A stretch of 64,000 bases of DNA from Sphingomonas sp. TZW2008. Its GTDB lineage: Bacteria; Pseudomonadota; Alphaproteobacteria; Sphingomonadales; Sphingomonadaceae. This document shows positions 20,517 through 30,209 of this stretch, in pieces (position 1 is the stretch's first letter; each line of letters begins with the position of its first letter). A model generated the notes under the pieces. The model saw only the letters and a program-made list of their open reading frames with translations. It did no database searches and had not been told where the DNA came from. The position numbers and the translations under genes are program-made. Where the stretch lies: contig NZ_BDJB01000003.1 in the NCBI RefSeq assembly GCF_002117915.1, forward strand, positions 434,001-498,000, in the 5' to 3' direction.

Positions 20517-21062
20517 ATGACCGGTAGCCAACCCTCACCCCGCGTGCTTGGCGCAATCCTCGCGGGCGGCCGATCGTCGCGCTTCGGGTCGGACAAGGCG
20601 GACGCGCTGCTCGGCGGCACGACGCTGCTCGACCATGTCGCTGCCGCGCTCGCGCCGCAGGTCGATGCGCTCGCCGTTGTCGGGCGTGTCCACCCCGCAT
20701 TGACGAGCATTGCCGACGTGCCCGCCCCCGGCCTCGGTCCGCTTGGCGCGCTCGCGGGCGCGCTGCGCTACGCTGTGGACTACGGTTTTAGCGCGGTGCT
20801 CAGCGTGCCGTGCGACGCGCCGCTGCTGCCCGCCGACCTGCGCCACATCCTCGGCGAGGACGGCCCGGCCTATCTGCGCGACCTGCCCGTGATCGGCTGG
20901 TGGCCGGCAAGGCTGGCGGCGCCGCTCGCGCAGTGGCTGGCCGACGACCGTCCACGCGCGGTACGGCGCTGGGCCGCGGCGATCGAGGCGCGCGCGGTCG
21001 ACGTCGATCGACTGCCGCCCAACGTCAACACGCCCGCCGATCTCGCCGCGCTAGGCGGCTGA
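20517..21062 (+). CDS. mobA: Molybdenum cofactor guanylyltransferase
   Basis: Attaches GMP to molybdopterin to make the MGD cofactor of DMSO-reductase-family enzymes. The 181-residue product has the nucleotide-binding signature GAILAGGRSSRFGSDKA, then LLDHVAAALAPQ, PAPGLGPLGALAGAL and VPCDAPLLP, and ends NVNTPADLAALGG, all typical of MobA. ATG 20517 matches the family start. The in-frame extension upstream to 20403 overlaps the terminator and does not look coding. It is convergent with the NnrU gene. Confidence 0.92.
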   Translation: MTGSQPSPRVLGAILAGGRSSRFGSDKADALLGGTTLLDHVAAALAPQVDALAVVGRVHPALTSIADVPAPGLGPLGALAGALRYAVDYGFSAVLSVPCDAPLLPADLRHILGEDGPAYLRDLPVIGWWPARLAAPLAQWLADDRPRAVRRWAAAIEARAVDVDRLPPNVNTPADLAALGG

Positions 21063-21068
21063 TCGCAG

Positions 21069-21749
21069 CTACCCGATCCAGCGCCAGATGCCTGCGCGCC
21101 AGCCGGCGAGCGGGATGTGCGCCCAGGTGGCGACCAGCCAGACGAGCAGCCCGCCGGCGAGCGCGTGCATTCCGATCGTTCCGACCCGCGCACGCCCGGC
21201 GGCGATCGCGGCGAACGGCCAGTAGCTCGTCCGTGCCTGCCACGCGGGCCAGAAATCGGGTTGCAGCCGCGCCTTCTTGCGATCCTGCAGGTGCGCGCCG
21301 ACGAGCGCGAGGACGATGACGGCGAGCGAGAGAACGATGTTCGACGGATCGGGATAGACGAGGATGTGGACTACGCCCCACAAGGCAAAGCCCCACATCA
21401 TCGGGTGGCGCGTGATCGCGAACACGCCGCGCGCTTGCGGTACGGTGACGGTCCGGGCCTCGGGCAGCGCAGGGTTGCGCACCAGCGATCCCATGAACAG
21501 GATCGCTCCCGCCGCCATCACTACGGTGCCGATCGCCCACAATGCGTCGCCGACGGGCCACAGCGGCGCGGCCGGCGGCGCGGCGCGATACGCCAGCGCG
21601 AGCCAGATCAGCGTGGCGAACGCGACGAGGCTGTAGATTCCCAGGAACCCGCGCTCCCCCGCCGCCCGCACGATTGGCGCGCGTAGCGGATGCGACAGGA
21701 GAAAGTGCGTCCCGACGAACGCGATCGCTGCCAGCACCAGGTTACCCAT
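21069..21749 (-). CDS. NnrU-family integral membrane protein
   Basis: Protein of 226 residues with about six membrane helices. Family marks are THFLLSHPLRAPIVRA near the start, GPL-like loop NPALPEARTV, and the central ITRHPMMWGFALWGVVHIL. NnrU proteins occur near denitrification or isoprenoid genes and their role is not settled. No denitrification genes are present here. Confidence 0.9.
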   Translation of the reverse strand: MGNLVLAAIAFVGTHFLLSHPLRAPIVRAAGERGFLGIYSLVAFATLIWLALAYRAAPPAAPLWPVGDALWAIGTVVMAAGAILFMGSLVRNPALPEARTVTVPQARGVFAITRHPMMWGFALWGVVHILVYPDPSNIVLSLAVIVLALVGAHLQDRKKARLQPDFWPAWQARTSYWPFAAIAAGRARVGTIGMHALAGGLLVWLVATWAHIPLAGWRAGIWRWIG

Positions 21750-21792
21750 TGCCGCCTCCTAAGTAAGCGGCGTCAACATGGCGCAAGCCGCG

Positions 21793-23421
21793 CTATCCTG
21801 CAAACGGCAATTGATAGCCCGTCATGCGCTGGCGGATCAGCTTCTTGTCGATCTTGCCCGTCGCGCCGAGCGGAATTTCGTCGACGAAGACGACGTCGTC
21901 GGGCATCCACCATTTGGCGATCTTGCCATCGAGGAAGCCGGTCAGGTCTTCCTTCGCCGCCGCTTCGCCGGGCTTGAGCTGGCACAGCAGGATCGGCCGC
22001 TCGTCCCATTTGGGGTGCGCGACACCGATGACGGCAGCAAGCGCCACCGCCGGGTGGCCGGCGGCGATATTCTCGATTTCGATCGAGCTGATCCACTCGC
22101 CGCCCGACTTCACCACGTCCTTCGCGCGATCGGTGATCGTCATGTAACCGCGCTGGTCGATCGTCGCGACGTCGCCGGTATCGAAATAGCCGTCCGCGTC
22201 GAGGATCTCGCCGCCTTCCCCGCCGAAATAGGATTCGACGATCGTTGGCCCCTTGATCTTCAGCCGGCCGAACGTCTCGCCGTCGTGCGGCAGCGGCGTG
22301 CCCGCGTCGTCGGTCAGCTTGAACTTGAGCCCGCACATCAGCCGGCCCTGCTTGATCTTGTGCGCGACCTGCGCGTCCGCGTCCATTGCCGCGACCTCGG
22401 CGCTGGGCGAGGAGAGCGTCGCCAACGGCGACGTCTCGGTCATCCCCCAGCCCTGCACCACCTCGACGCCGAATTCGTCGTGGAAGGCGCGCACCAGCAT
22501 CTCGGGCACCGCCGAACCGCCGATCGTCACGCGCTGCAGCGTCTCGAGCTTGCGGCCAGAGCTGCGCAGATATTGCAGCAGACCCTGCCACACCGTCGGC
22601 ACCGCGGCGGAATAGGTGACGCCCTCCTGCTCGATCAGGTCGCAGATCGATTGGCCGTCCATCTGCGGCCCCGGCAGCACCAGCTTCGCGCCGACCGCGG
22701 GCGCGGAATAGACGACGCCCCACGCGTTGGCGTGGTACATCGGGACCACCAGCAGCACCGTGTCGCGCGCCGACAGCGCGAGCGCGTCGGCCTGCAGCGT
22801 CAGCATCGTATGGAGGTAGTTCGAGCGGTGCGAGTAGAGCACGCCCTTGGGATTGCCCGTCGTGCCGCTGGTGTAGCACAGCCCGCAGGCGAGATTCTCG
22901 TCGAACCCGCCCCAGGCATATTCCGCCGGCTCGCCCGCGATCCAATCGTCGAACGCGGTCGCGGCATAGTCGGTCCGCGGCATTGCGGCCGCGTCGCACA
23001 GGAATATCACGCGCTCGATCCCTGGCGCCTGCGGCAGCAGCTGCGCGATCGTTTCGGCGCAATTGGGATCGGCGAGCAGGATGCGATCGCCCGCGTGATT
23101 GGCGATATAGGCGATCTGTTCGAGGAACAGCCGCGGATTGAGCGTGTGGAGCACCGCGCCCATGTTCGTCGCGCCGTACCAGGCGGCGAGGTGGCGATGC
23201 GTGTTCCATCCCATCGTCGCGACGCGATCGCCCTGCCCGATGCCGGCACGCGCGAGCGCCGACGAGACGCGCTTTGCCATCGCATGCACCGCCGCGTAAT
23301 CGCTGCGCGTCACGATGCCCGCAGCGTCGCGCGACACGATCTCGCGCGTGCCCGACCATGTCGCGGCGTGATCGAGGAACGTGTCGACCGTCAATTGCCC
23401 CGACTGCATCAGGCCCAGCAT
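21793..23421 (-). CDS. Long-chain fatty-acid-CoA ligase
   Basis: ANL-superfamily acyl-CoA synthetase of 542 residues that activates a fatty or aromatic acid with ATP and CoA. The P-loop-like motif is YTSGTTGNPKGVLYSHR, followed by GWGMTET, YFDTGDVATID and the C-terminal hinge/Lys region IPLGATGKIDKKLIR. The start ATG 23421 (MLGLMQSGQLTVDTFLDHAA) has GGAGAG upstream and matches the family. Longer in-frame options lack a ribosome binding site. It is downstream of the acyl-CoA dehydrogenase on the same strand and probably part of the same degradation route. Confidence 0.92.
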   Translation of the reverse strand: MLGLMQSGQLTVDTFLDHAATWSGTREIVSRDAAGIVTRSDYAAVHAMAKRVSSALARAGIGQGDRVATMGWNTHRHLAAWYGATNMGAVLHTLNPRLFLEQIAYIANHAGDRILLADPNCAETIAQLLPQAPGIERVIFLCDAAAMPRTDYAATAFDDWIAGEPAEYAWGGFDENLACGLCYTSGTTGNPKGVLYSHRSNYLHTMLTLQADALALSARDTVLLVVPMYHANAWGVVYSAPAVGAKLVLPGPQMDGQSICDLIEQEGVTYSAAVPTVWQGLLQYLRSSGRKLETLQRVTIGGSAVPEMLVRAFHDEFGVEVVQGWGMTETSPLATLSSPSAEVAAMDADAQVAHKIKQGRLMCGLKFKLTDDAGTPLPHDGETFGRLKIKGPTIVESYFGGEGGEILDADGYFDTGDVATIDQRGYMTITDRAKDVVKSGGEWISSIEIENIAAGHPAVALAAVIGVAHPKWDERPILLCQLKPGEAAAKEDLTGFLDGKIAKWWMPDDVVFVDEIPLGATGKIDKKLIRQRMTGYQLPFAG

Positions 23422-23540
23422 CGATCTTCTCTCCATCGTCGTCGTGCCGGGTGCATCCCGGCACTCCTTGTTGTCATGTTCCAAGCCGAAACTGTGCGGC
23501 ACGCGTCATGCCCGCACAACCCCGGCTGGACCGTGCCGGA

Positions 23541-24719
23541 TCAGGCCGCCTGCGCCGCCTTCCAGTCACGCTTCACCTTCTTCGCGAGGCTCCATTTGTG
23601 CACCTCGGTCGGGCCGTCGTAGATGCGGAAGGCGCGGATCTCGCGGAACACCTGCTCGACGATCGTGTCGCCGCTGACGCCCGTCGCACCCATCACCTGG
23701 ACGCAGCGATCGGCGATGCGCATCAGCGCCTCCGACACCGCAACCTTCGCCATCGAGCTTTCCACCGTGCCGAGCACGCCAGTGTCGAGCACGTCGGCGC
23801 ACCAATCGATCATCAATTCGGCCTGCTTCAGATCGATGAGGTTTTCGGCGAGCATGAAGCCGACGCCCTCGTGATCGACCAGCGGCTTGCCGAAGGCGTG
23901 GCGACGGTTGGCGTAATCGGTGGCGATCTCGTGCGCGCGGGCGCACGCGCCATGCCAGCGCATGCAGTGCGTGAGACGCGCAGGCGCGAGGCGGACCTGC
24001 GCGAGCTTGAACCCGTCACCCGGATCGCCGAGCATCTGGTCCGCCGGCACGCGCAGATTGTCGATCGTGACCACCGAATGGCCGCCGGGCATCGAGCTGT
24101 CGATCGTGTCGAGAACGCGTTCGATGCGGATCGCGGGATCGGGCAGGTCGACGAGGAACATCGACGCGCCTTCGTCGGCCTTGGCCATGACGATGCCGAC
24201 TTTCGCGCCGTCCGCGCCGGTGATGAACGTCTTGCGGCCGTCGATGACCCAGTGATTGCCGTCGCGCACCGCCGTGGTGCGCATCATCGACGGGTCGGAT
24301 CCAGCGCCACCACCGCCCTCTCCGTCCATCGCCGGCTCGGTCATGAAGAAGGCGCTGCGGGCGTCGCCGCTGACGAGCGGCTTGAGGAAGCGTTCCTTAA
24401 GCTCGGGGCTCGCCTTCTTGCCGAGCAGGTACATGTTGCCCTCGTCGGGCGCCATCACGTTGACCGCCAGCGGCCCGAGCGGCGACAGGCCCGACGCGCG
24501 CAGCACGTCGGCGGTTTCGCGATGCGTCAGATGGTCACCGTCGGGCAGGATGTGCGGCGTCAGCACGCCGGCCGCGCGCGCCAGCCCGCGCATCTCCTGC
24601 ACCAGCGCGTCCGACGGCCCGTGATCGCCGCAGCGCGGATCGCGTTCGTACGGCACGATCTGTTCGCGCACGAATGCCTCGACCTTGGCGGCGATCTCCT
24701 GGCCTCTCGTCATCGTCAT
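23541..24719 (-). CDS. Acyl-CoA dehydrogenase
   Basis: FAD-dependent dehydrogenase of 392 residues. Recognisable features are FFMTEPAM (FAD/substrate region), the variant loop GGGGAGSDPSMMRT, WVIDGRKTFITGA, HAFGKPLVDHEGVGFMLAE and the C-terminal QVMGATGVSGDTIVEQVFRE with RIYDGPTEVH. This group resembles the long ACAD10/11-like dehydrogenase domain that often accompanies an aminoglycoside-phosphotransferase-like kinase, which is not seen here. It is in the same leftward group as the acyl-CoA ligase and the CitE-like lyase. Confidence 0.92.
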   Translation of the reverse strand: MTMTRGQEIAAKVEAFVREQIVPYERDPRCGDHGPSDALVQEMRGLARAAGVLTPHILPDGDHLTHRETADVLRASGLSPLGPLAVNVMAPDEGNMYLLGKKASPELKERFLKPLVSGDARSAFFMTEPAMDGEGGGGAGSDPSMMRTTAVRDGNHWVIDGRKTFITGADGAKVGIVMAKADEGASMFLVDLPDPAIRIERVLDTIDSSMPGGHSVVTIDNLRVPADQMLGDPGDGFKLAQVRLAPARLTHCMRWHGACARAHEIATDYANRRHAFGKPLVDHEGVGFMLAENLIDLKQAELMIDWCADVLDTGVLGTVESSMAKVAVSEALMRIADRCVQVMGATGVSGDTIVEQVFREIRAFRIYDGPTEVHKWSLAKKVKRDWKAAQAA

Positions 24720-24801
24720 TCCCGCATCATTGTTGCCCGAGCCCCAGGCTCTTGTCGTGTTTCGTTTCGTGTCGCCAGCGTTATCGGCGCGGCGTCGTCG
24801 C

Positions 24802-25641
24802 TCAGTCGATCAGCGCGAGCAGGCGCCGCGCGCTCTTGAGGTGCGGCGCGTCGATCATCCTGCCGTCGAGCTGCAGCGCCCCCGCGCCGGGGTTCGCATC
24901 GAATGCGGCGACGACGGCGCGGGCGTGCGCGATCTCGGCGTCGCTCGGGGTAAAGGCCTCGTTGATCACCGCCACCTGCGTCGGGTGGATCGCCATCATC
25001 CCGGTGAACCCGTCGCGCCGGCCGCGCGCGGCGTAGCCGGCGAGGCCCTCTAGGTTGCGGAAATCAGGGAACACCGTCTCGATCGCGGGCACGGCGGCGG
25101 CGTGTGCGCCGAACAGCGTGAGCGCACGGACGACGCGATAGGGATCGGTGTAGCTGCCATCGTCCTCGCGCGCGGTCATCGCGCCGATTGCGGCGGGCAG
25201 ATCCTCCGCCCCCCAGGTGACGCCCGCGAGGCGCCCTGCCACCTCGGCGAAGGTGCCGAGGCGGAAGACCGCGGCGGGCGTCTCGCTCGCGACAGGCAGC
25301 ACCAGGTAATCGCCTGGCAGCCGATCGATCAGCATCGCGACCGATTCGGCGCCTTCGGCCTTGGGCAGCACGATGCCGTCGAGCGCCAGCCCCGCCAGCG
25401 CGTCGAGATCGGCCGCCGCCTCGTCGCTGTCGATCGGGTTGATCCGCACGAAGACCGCCGGGCCGTCTTCCTCGCGCGGCGCGGCGATCCAGTCGCGCAC
25501 CGCGGCGCGCGCTTCGGGCTTGCGATCGGGCACCACCGAATCCTCGAGGTCGAGGATCAGCGCGTCGGCGCCGGTGGCGACCGCCTTGGGGAAACGCTCG
25601 GGCCGGTCGCCGGGCACGAACAGCAGCGAGCGGAGCCTCAC
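24802..25641 (-). CDS. HpcH/HpaI aldolase / CitE-like CoA ester lyase
   Basis: TIM-barrel lyase of 279 residues in the citrate lyase beta-like family. Motifs are LRSLLFVPGDRPERFPKA, ADALILDLEDSVVPDRK (metal-binding acidic residues), FVRINPIDS, GIVLPKAE and FTGMMAIHPTQVAVINEAF. Known relatives split malyl-CoA, citramalyl-CoA or similar esters. The exact substrate is not fixed by sequence. The GTG start overlaps the galE stop (GTGA), so the two are coupled. Confidence 0.9.
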   Translation of the reverse strand: MRLRSLLFVPGDRPERFPKAVATGADALILDLEDSVVPDRKPEARAAVRDWIAAPREEDGPAVFVRINPIDSDEAAADLDALAGLALDGIVLPKAEGAESVAMLIDRLPGDYLVLPVASETPAAVFRLGTFAEVAGRLAGVTWGAEDLPAAIGAMTAREDDGSYTDPYRVVRALTLFGAHAAAVPAIETVFPDFRNLEGLAGYAARGRRDGFTGMMAIHPTQVAVINEAFTPSDAEIAHARAVVAAFDANPGAGALQLDGRMIDAPHLKSARRLLALID

Positions 25642-26651
25642 TTGCCCATCTCCGCCAGCTTGCGTTCCCAGGCCAGTGCGTCGCGCACGATGCCATCGAG
25701 ATCGGCGCGCTTCGGCCGCCAGTCGAGCGCGGCGAGGATCGCGCTGTTGTCCGCCACCAGTTCCGCCGGATCGCCCGCGCGCCGCCCCTCGATGCGGCGC
25801 TCGATCGTCATGTTGGTGACGCGGTCGACCGCGTCGAGCACTTCGAGCACCGAGAAGCCGCGGCCGTAGCCGCAGTTGAAGGTGAAGCTTTCGGTGGGTG
25901 CGGCGATCAGCTGCGACAAAGCCGCGACATGCGCGTCGGCTAGGTCGGACACGTGGATATAGTCGCGCACCCCGGTGCCGTCGCGCGTCGGGAAATCGGT
26001 GCCGAACACGCCGACCGCGGCACGCTTGCCCGTCGCCGCCTCGACCGCGATCTTGATGAGGTGCGTCGCGCCCACCGTCGATTGCCCGCTGCGTGTCTGC
26101 GGATCGGCGCCGGCGACGTTGAAGTAGCGCAGCGCGCCGTAATTGATCGGATGCGCCGCGGCGACGTCGCGCAGCATCGCCTCGGTCATCAACTTCGACA
26201 TGCCATAAGGGTTAATCGGCCCCTGGGGATCGCCCTCCGTGATCGGCACCTTGGTGGGGTTGCCGTAGGTCGCGGCGGTCGAGGAGAAGATGAAGTGGGG
26301 GACGCCCTCCGCCACTGCGCTTTCGATCAGGCTGCGCGTCGCGGCGGTGTTGTTGCGGTAATATTTGAGCGGGTTCTCGACCGATTCGGGCACCACCACC
26401 GAACCGGCGAAATGCATGATCGCGCGGACGTTGTGAGCGCGAATCACCTCGCGCACGCCTGGATCCTCGACCGCGATCTCGACAAAGGCGGCGCGGCGGT
26501 CGATCGCCCAGTCGAACCCAGTGACGAGATTGTCGATCACCACCACGTCGTGGCCGGCATCGAGCAGCGCGAGCACCGCGTGGCTGCCGATATAGCCGGC
26601 CCCGCCCGTCACCATCACCTTGCCGCTCAAAGTTTTGCTGCCGAGCGTCAT
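25638..26651 (-). CDS. galE: UDP-glucose 4-epimerase
   Basis: Interconverts UDP-glucose and UDP-galactose for surface polysaccharide. The 337-residue extended SDR protein has VMVTGGAGYIGSHAVLALL (NAD site), FAGSVVVPESVENPLKYY, the catalytic Ser/Thr region SSTAATYG and the YGMSK (YxxxK) motif, then RYFNVAGADP and DYIHVSDLADAH. AGGGAG lies 6 bases upstream of the start. About ten extra residues precede the usual GalE start. Coupled to the CitE-like lyase by a 4-base overlap. Confidence 0.95.
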   Translation of the reverse strand: MTLGSKTLSGKVMVTGGAGYIGSHAVLALLDAGHDVVVIDNLVTGFDWAIDRRAAFVEIAVEDPGVREVIRAHNVRAIMHFAGSVVVPESVENPLKYYRNNTAATRSLIESAVAEGVPHFIFSSTAATYGNPTKVPITEGDPQGPINPYGMSKLMTEAMLRDVAAAHPINYGALRYFNVAGADPQTRSGQSTVGATHLIKIAVEAATGKRAAVGVFGTDFPTRDGTGVRDYIHVSDLADAHVAALSQLIAAPTESFTFNCGYGRGFSVLEVLDAVDRVTNMTIERRIEGRRAGDPAELVADNSAILAALDWRPKRADLDGIVRDALAWERKLAEMGK

Positions 26652-26716
26652 GCCATTCTCCCTCTTTGCGCGTCGCCTAGCGGCTTCCTACATTGGCGGC
26701 AAAGGAGACTGCATCC

Positions 26717-27262
26717 ATGACCGAATATGCAACGCTGGCCGGCGGCTGCTTCTGGTGTACCGAGGCCGTGTTCAAGGACGTGATCGGTGTCGAAAGCGTC
26801 GAGAGCGGCTATATTGGCGGCACCGTCGATAATCCGACGTACAAGCAGGTGTGCAACGGCGATACCGGCCATGCCGAGGCGATCCGCGTCGGTTTCGATC
26901 CTGAGAAAGTGAGCTACGGCGACCTGCTCGACATCTTCTTCGCGACGCATGATCCGACGCAGCTCAATCGCCAGGGCAACGACGTCGGCACGCAATATCG
27001 TTCGGCGATCTTCCCGATGACGGTGATGCAGGAAGAGCAGGCCAATCAGGCGATCAAGCGCGCGCAGGAAGACCAGTCGAAGCCGATCGTCACGACGATC
27101 GAGCAGGCCGACAACTGGTTCCCGGCGGAGGATTATCACCAGGACTATTGGGATACCGAGGGCAAGCGGAACCCCTATTGCATGGCGGTGATCCCGCCCA
27201 AGCTGCAGAAGCTGCGCAAGAGCTTCGCCGCGCGCTCCAAGGCGGCGACGGTCGCGGCCTGA
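26717..27262 (+). CDS. msrA: Peptide-methionine (S)-S-oxide reductase
   Basis: Repairs methionine-S-sulfoxide in proteins. The 181-residue product carries the catalytic motif [11 protein letters not shown] (nucleophile Cys11), then [27 protein letters not shown] and GTQYRSAIF. The ATG at 26717 follows AAAGGAG by 9 bases. It is divergent from galE. Confidence 0.96.
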   Translation: MTEYATLAGGCFWCTEAVFKDVIGVESVESGYIGGTVDNPTYKQVCNGDTGHAEAIRVGFDPEKVSYGDLLDIFFATHDPTQLNRQGNDVGTQYRSAIFPMTVMQEEQANQAIKRAQEDQSKPIVTTIEQADNWFPAEDYHQDYWDTEGKRNPYCMAVIPPKLQKLRKSFAARSKAATVAA

Positions 27263-27266
27263 CGCG

Positions 27267-27494
27267 ATGGTGTTCGATCTCCGCTCGGCGCTGCTGCGCC
27301 GGGCGGAGGTCGAGACCGCGCGACTGGTGGATTTCGCGTTCCGCGGTCGAACGCGCACGACGCGGCTGCTGGCGGAGCGCATCGGTCGCGATCCAGCTGA
27401 GACGGTCTCGCGGAACGCACGCGCCGACGTTGCTGCTATTCTTGCCGATCCGGCGCGTGAAATCGGCGGCTCATCTGCCGCTTGTGCCGGTTGA
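27267..27494 (+). CDS. Short hypothetical protein behind msrA
   Basis: Possible 75-residue product starting 5 bases after the msrA stop. The first 65 residues look protein-like (RAEVETARLVDFAFRGRTRT, ERIGRDPAETV), with charged helices and no signal peptide or membrane segment. I recognise no family. The close spacing suggests translation with msrA, but coding status is uncertain. Confidence 0.38.
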   Translation: MVFDLRSALLRRAEVETARLVDFAFRGRTRTTRLLAERIGRDPAETVSRNARADVAAILADPAREIGGSSAACAG

Positions 27495-27559
27495 GCCGCG
27501 GCGGCTCAGGCAGCACTGATCGCCTAACGCGGCGATCCTCCCCGCATCGGCCTAGCGGC

Positions 27560-28489
27560 TCAGCGGTGCGCCGCGCGGCGCAGGCGATCGTTGATCGCGG
27601 CGCCAATCCCGGTCGCCGGCACCGGCGCGACGGCGATCCGTTCGGCGGGCGCGGCATCGGCGCGGTGCAGCGCGTCGAACAGGCGCGCGGCCGCTTCGAG
27701 AAGGTCGCCGCTGGCTGACAGCGTGTCGTCGCCAGTGACCGCGCCGAAGCCGATCAGCCATTCGCCTGCCTCACGCGTGATCGCATGGAGCCGCAGCGGC
27801 TTGTGCGGCGCGTAATGGGTGGCGAGCTGCCCGGGCGCGTTGATCCGCGCCTCGCCGGCCGCGAGCGGCAGGCCGAGATCCTCCGCGGTGATCGGCCCGG
27901 GCCGCAGGATCGCAGCCCCCGCCGCGCCCCAGCCGATGATCGTCGATTCGACGCCGGCGCTGGTCGGCCCGTCGTCGAGGATCAGCGGCACGCGCGCGCC
28001 TAGGCTGGCGGCAACGTGCGCCGCACGCGTTGGGCTGATCGCGTTGCTCACATTCGCCGAGGGCGCGGCGAGCGGCCCGCCGAAAGCTCGCAGAACCGCC
28101 TGCATCGCACGGTGCGCCGGTACGCGGATCGCGATCGTCTCAAGCCCCGCAGTGACGAGCCCGGCGATCCCCGCTTCGCCGCGCAGCGGCAGCACCAGCG
28201 TCAGCGGGCCGGGCCACCAGCGCGCGGCCAGTCCGCGCGCCTCCTCGTCGAACAGGGCGATCCGCTCCGCCGCGGCGAGATCGGCGACGTGGACGATCAG
28301 CGGGTTGAAGCTCGGCCTGCCCTTGGCGCCATAGATGCTCGCCACCGCCGCGCCATGCGTCGCGTCCGCGGCGAGGCCGTAGACCGTCTCGGTCGGCAAT
28401 GCGACGATCGCGCCTACGCGCAGCACCGCTACCGCCGCGGCGACGGCATCGTCGCCGAACGGCACGATACGGGGGAGTTGAGCCGTCAT
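27560..28489 (-). CDS. L-threonylcarbamoyladenylate synthase, Sua5 type
   Basis: Makes threonylcarbamoyl-AMP for the t6A modification of tRNAs reading ANN codons. The 309-residue product has the YrdC domain (ALPTETVYGLAADAT, YGAKGRPSFNPLIVHV, PGPLTLVLP, GPLAAPSANVSNAISPT) and the C-terminal Sua5 extension after SPGQ-like INAPGQLATHYAPHKPL. Length and extension favour Sua5/YwlC over the short TsaC. ATG 28489 matches the family start. It is divergent from the acyl-CoA dehydrogenase gene with 37 bases between start codons. Confidence 0.94.
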   Translation of the reverse strand: MTAQLPRIVPFGDDAVAAAVAVLRVGAIVALPTETVYGLAADATHGAAVASIYGAKGRPSFNPLIVHVADLAAAERIALFDEEARGLAARWWPGPLTLVLPLRGEAGIAGLVTAGLETIAIRVPAHRAMQAVLRAFGGPLAAPSANVSNAISPTRAAHVAASLGARVPLILDDGPTSAGVESTIIGWGAAGAAILRPGPITAEDLGLPLAAGEARINAPGQLATHYAPHKPLRLHAITREAGEWLIGFGAVTGDDTLSASGDLLEAAARLFDALHRADAAPAERIAVAPVPATGIGAAINDRLRRAAHR

Positions 28490-28526
28490 CGCCGCACGGT
28501 ATAGCGGACCCAGCCCGGAGAAGAAC

Positions 28527-30209
28527 ATGCCCTACGCCGCCCCCATCGCCGAACAGCGTTTCGTCCTCGACCAGATCGTCGGCATCGACGCGCTCGCCGG
28601 CACCGAACGCTTCGCCGCCGCCACCCCCGACGTGATCGACGCGGTGCTCGAGGGCATTGCGCAGCTGGCGGAGGGCGAGTGGGCGCCGCTCGCGCGCGCC
28701 GGCGATACCGTGGGCGCGAAGTGGACGCCCGACGGCGTGGTGATGCCCGACGGCTACAAGGCGGCGTACCGCGCTTATGTCGAGGGCGGCTGGGGGACGA
28801 TCGGCGTGCCCGAGGCGTTCGGCGGCCAGGGCCTGCCCTTCGCGGTGCAGTGCGCGGTGCTCGAGACGCTCGGCAGCGCCAACATGGGCTTCGCGCTCGC
28901 CCCGATCCTGTCAGTTGGCGCGATCGAGGCGCTGCAGCATCACGGCACGCCCGAGCAGCAGGCGACGTGGCTGCCCAAGCTCGCGACCGGCGAGTGGACC
29001 GGCACAATGAACCTGACCGAGCCGCAGGCGGGCAGCGATGTCGGCGCGCTGCGCACGATGGCCACGCCGCGCGGCGACGGCACGTTCGCGATCAAGGGCA
29101 CCAAGATCTACATATCGTTCGGCGACCACGATCTGGCCGAGAACATCGTCCACCTCGTCCTCGCGCGCACCCCCGATGCGCCCGCCGGCACGCGCGGCAT
29201 CTCGCTGTTCCTCGTCCCCAAGGTGCGCAGCGACGGCACGCCCAACGACGTTCGCGTCGTCTCGATCGAGCATAAGATGGGGCTGCACGCCTCACCTACC
29301 TGCGTGCTGGCGTTCGGCGATCACGAGGATTGCGTTGGCGAGCTGATCGGCCCCGAATATGGCGGGATGCGCGCGATGTTCACGATGATGAACAACGCGC
29401 GCCTCAACGTCGGCCTACAGGGCGTGCAGGTGGCCGAGGCGGCGACGCAGAAGGCGGTCGAATACGCCCGCGAGCGCGTCCAGGGCGCACGCGAGGGCAA
29501 GCTGACGGCAATCATCGAGCACCCCGACGTGCGCCGCATGCTGATGCGGATGAAGGCACAGACGCAGGCGGCGCGCGCGCTGGTCTATTATGCCGCGGGC
29601 CAGGTCGATCGCGCCGGGCTGGGTGATGCCGCCGCGCGCGACCGGCTGGAGATCGCGACCCCGCTCGCCAAGGCGCACGGCACCGATCTCGGCAACGAAG
29701 TCGCGAGCCTCGGCGTGCAGGTGCACGGCGGCATGGGCTATGTCGAGGAGACCGGCGCGGCGCAGTTCTTCCGCGATGCGCGCATTACCCCGATCTATGA
29801 GGGCACCAACGGCATTCAGGCTGCCGACCTCGTCGGGCGCAAGCTGTCGCTGTCGAACGGCGCGGCCTTTGCGACGCTGATCGACGATCTGCGCGGCGCC
29901 AAGCACGAGGGGCTGGGCGCGCTGGTCGCCGCGTGCGACGCGGTCGGCCGCCGCTTGCAGACGGCCGACGCCGACGATCGCAATGCGGCGAGCTATCCGT
30001 TCCTCACCATGCTGTCGGTCGCGACGTGCGGCTGGCTGCTCGAGCGCGAGGCGGCGGCCGCGGGCGACGACGCGTTCGGTCGCGCCAAGAAGGCGGTGGT
30101 CGCCTTCTACCTCGATCAGATCGTGCCCGAGGCGATGGGGCTGCGTGCCGCGGCCGAGGCGCTAGCCGCCCCGCTCTACGCGCTGTCGGCGGAGGCGTTC
30201 GCCGCGTGA
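28527..30209 (+). CDS. Acyl-CoA dehydrogenase with C-terminal extension
   Basis: FAD enzyme of 560 residues. It has MNLTEPQAGSDVGAL, KGTKIYISFGDHDL, NNARLNVGLQGVQVAE, VQVHGGMGYVEETGAAQFFR and ITPIYEGTNGIQAADLVGRK, then an extra C-terminal helical domain (about 470-560). This long form is common in proteobacteria, where relatives include DmdC (methylmercaptopropionyl-CoA dehydrogenase), but many have unknown acyl-CoA substrates. The stop overlaps the start of the N-acetyltransferase gene (GTGA). Confidence 0.92.
   Translation: MPYAAPIAEQRFVLDQIVGIDALAGTERFAAATPDVIDAVLEGIAQLAEGEWAPLARAGDTVGAKWTPDGVVMPDGYKAAYRAYVEGGWGTIGVPEAFGGQGLPFAVQCAVLETLGSANMGFALAPILSVGAIEALQHHGTPEQQATWLPKLATGEWTGTMNLTEPQAGSDVGALRTMATPRGDGTFAIKGTKIYISFGDHDLAENIVHLVLARTPDAPAGTRGISLFLVPKVRSDGTPNDVRVVSIEHKMGLHASPTCVLAFGDHEDCVGELIGPEYGGMRAMFTMMNNARLNVGLQGVQVAEAATQKAVEYARERVQGAREGKLTAIIEHPDVRRMLMRMKAQTQAARALVYYAAGQVDRAGLGDAAARDRLEIATPLAKAHGTDLGNEVASLGVQVHGGMGYVEETGAAQFFRDARITPIYEGTNGIQAADLVGRKLSLSNGAAFATLIDDLRGAKHEGLGALVAACDAVGRRLQTADADDRNAASYPFLTMLSVATCGWLLEREAAAAGDDAFGRAKKAVVAFYLDQIVPEAMGLRAAAEALAAPLYALSAEAFAA

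Noticed and set aside
27492-27508. Palindrome TGAGCCGCGGCGGCTCA as a terminator
   Set aside because: There is no T-run and its loop is only three bases; it overlaps the stop of a doubtful small gene.
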